This document shows, piece after piece, positions 63,809 to 64,000 of a stretch of 64,000 bases of DNA; within the stretch, counting starts at the first letter, position 1, and the number at the start of each line of letters is the position of its first letter. Source of the stretch: Penelope pileata (Eukaryota > Chordata > Aves > Galliformes > Cracidae). The position numbers were made by a program, and so were the translations under genes. The stretch spans positions 1 through 64,000 of the forward strand of contig WBMW01004112.1 in assembly GCA_013396635.1 (NCBI GenBank), written 5' to 3'. The notes below the pieces were generated by a model. The model was not told where the DNA came from. It ran no database searches and saw only the letters and a list, made by a program, of their open reading frames with translations.

Positions 63809-64000
63809 AAAAAAACCACCACGCACATACAAAACAAAAAAATAACCAAAGAGTGTAGATACAAGTTTAAAAGAAAAAGCCCTTCATTCCAGCATCTCCA
63901 GTGCAGAGATGATTAGACTGTTTCTATTGTTATTTGGCACTAACACACAGAGAAGATTGCAACATAAATCTTAGCACTGCAATTGCATGAGATTAACTGT
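63809..64000. other. Unique non-coding DNA at window end
   Basis: AT-rich sequence with no recognised feature. Confidence 0.5.

Noticed and set aside
63614..63832. 72-codon minus frame with Val/Cys/Phe repeats
   Set aside because: It is the translation of the (CAAA)n/(CA)n microsatellite.
1..64000. tRNA, rRNA, snRNA, CRISPR or phage-like systems
   Set aside because: No tRNA box B motif in context, no U6-like or rRNA words, no regularly spaced direct repeats and no bacterial gene organisation were seen on reading either strand. MicroRNA hairpins cannot be excluded by eye.

Overview
The window is AT-rich, non-coding vertebrate DNA from a bird, most likely a galliform (chicken or a close relative). 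Three things point there: the interspersed repeats are mainly CR1 LINEs, there are two mariner copies of the type known in chicken as Galluhop/Mariner1_GG, and there are two ERVL-like avian LTRs. No mammalian-type SINEs, rRNA, tRNA or CRISPR were seen. Nothing in the window looks bacterial or phage-like. These assignments come from reading and family knowledge; no database was searched.

No host protein-coding exon could be identified. The longest open frames (183, 181 and 154 codons) are about what chance predicts in 64 kb of such sequence. None resembles a protein I know, and several of the longer frames begin at TTG rather than ATG. The window therefore reads as intergenic sequence or the inside of very large introns.

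Layout. 0-6 kb: unique sequence with a CT-rich tract, a CR1 tail fragment and an (AAAAAT)n array. About 6.3-6.5 kb: a decayed piece of CR1 ORF2. 12.6-13.1 and 21.7-22.2 kb: two 3'-end CR1 copies on the plus strand. 25-26 kb: a short CRE-bearing segment and a splice-flanked open block, both tentative. 29.0-29.6 kb: two CR1 fragments meeting tail to tail, one of them internally deleted. 36.9-37.2 kb: a CR1 end that keeps the ORF2 C-terminus open. 37-49 kb: unique sequence with GC-richer patches and a small CpG cluster near 48.1 kb. 49.75-50.92 kb: a stack of three transposon classes, namely an internally deleted mariner holding a nested CR1 tail, followed directly by a solo LTR with a perfect 5-bp target duplication. 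55.1-55.6 kb: a second solo LTR of the same family with its own different 5-bp duplication. 61.87-63.18 kb: a near full-length mariner with a badly broken transposase gene. The last kilobase ends in a (CAAA)n/(CA)n microsatellite.

There is no gene pathway to describe. What the window records is transposon history: the order of insertion, internal deletion, and LTR-LTR recombination leaving solo LTRs. I found no convincing new biological system.
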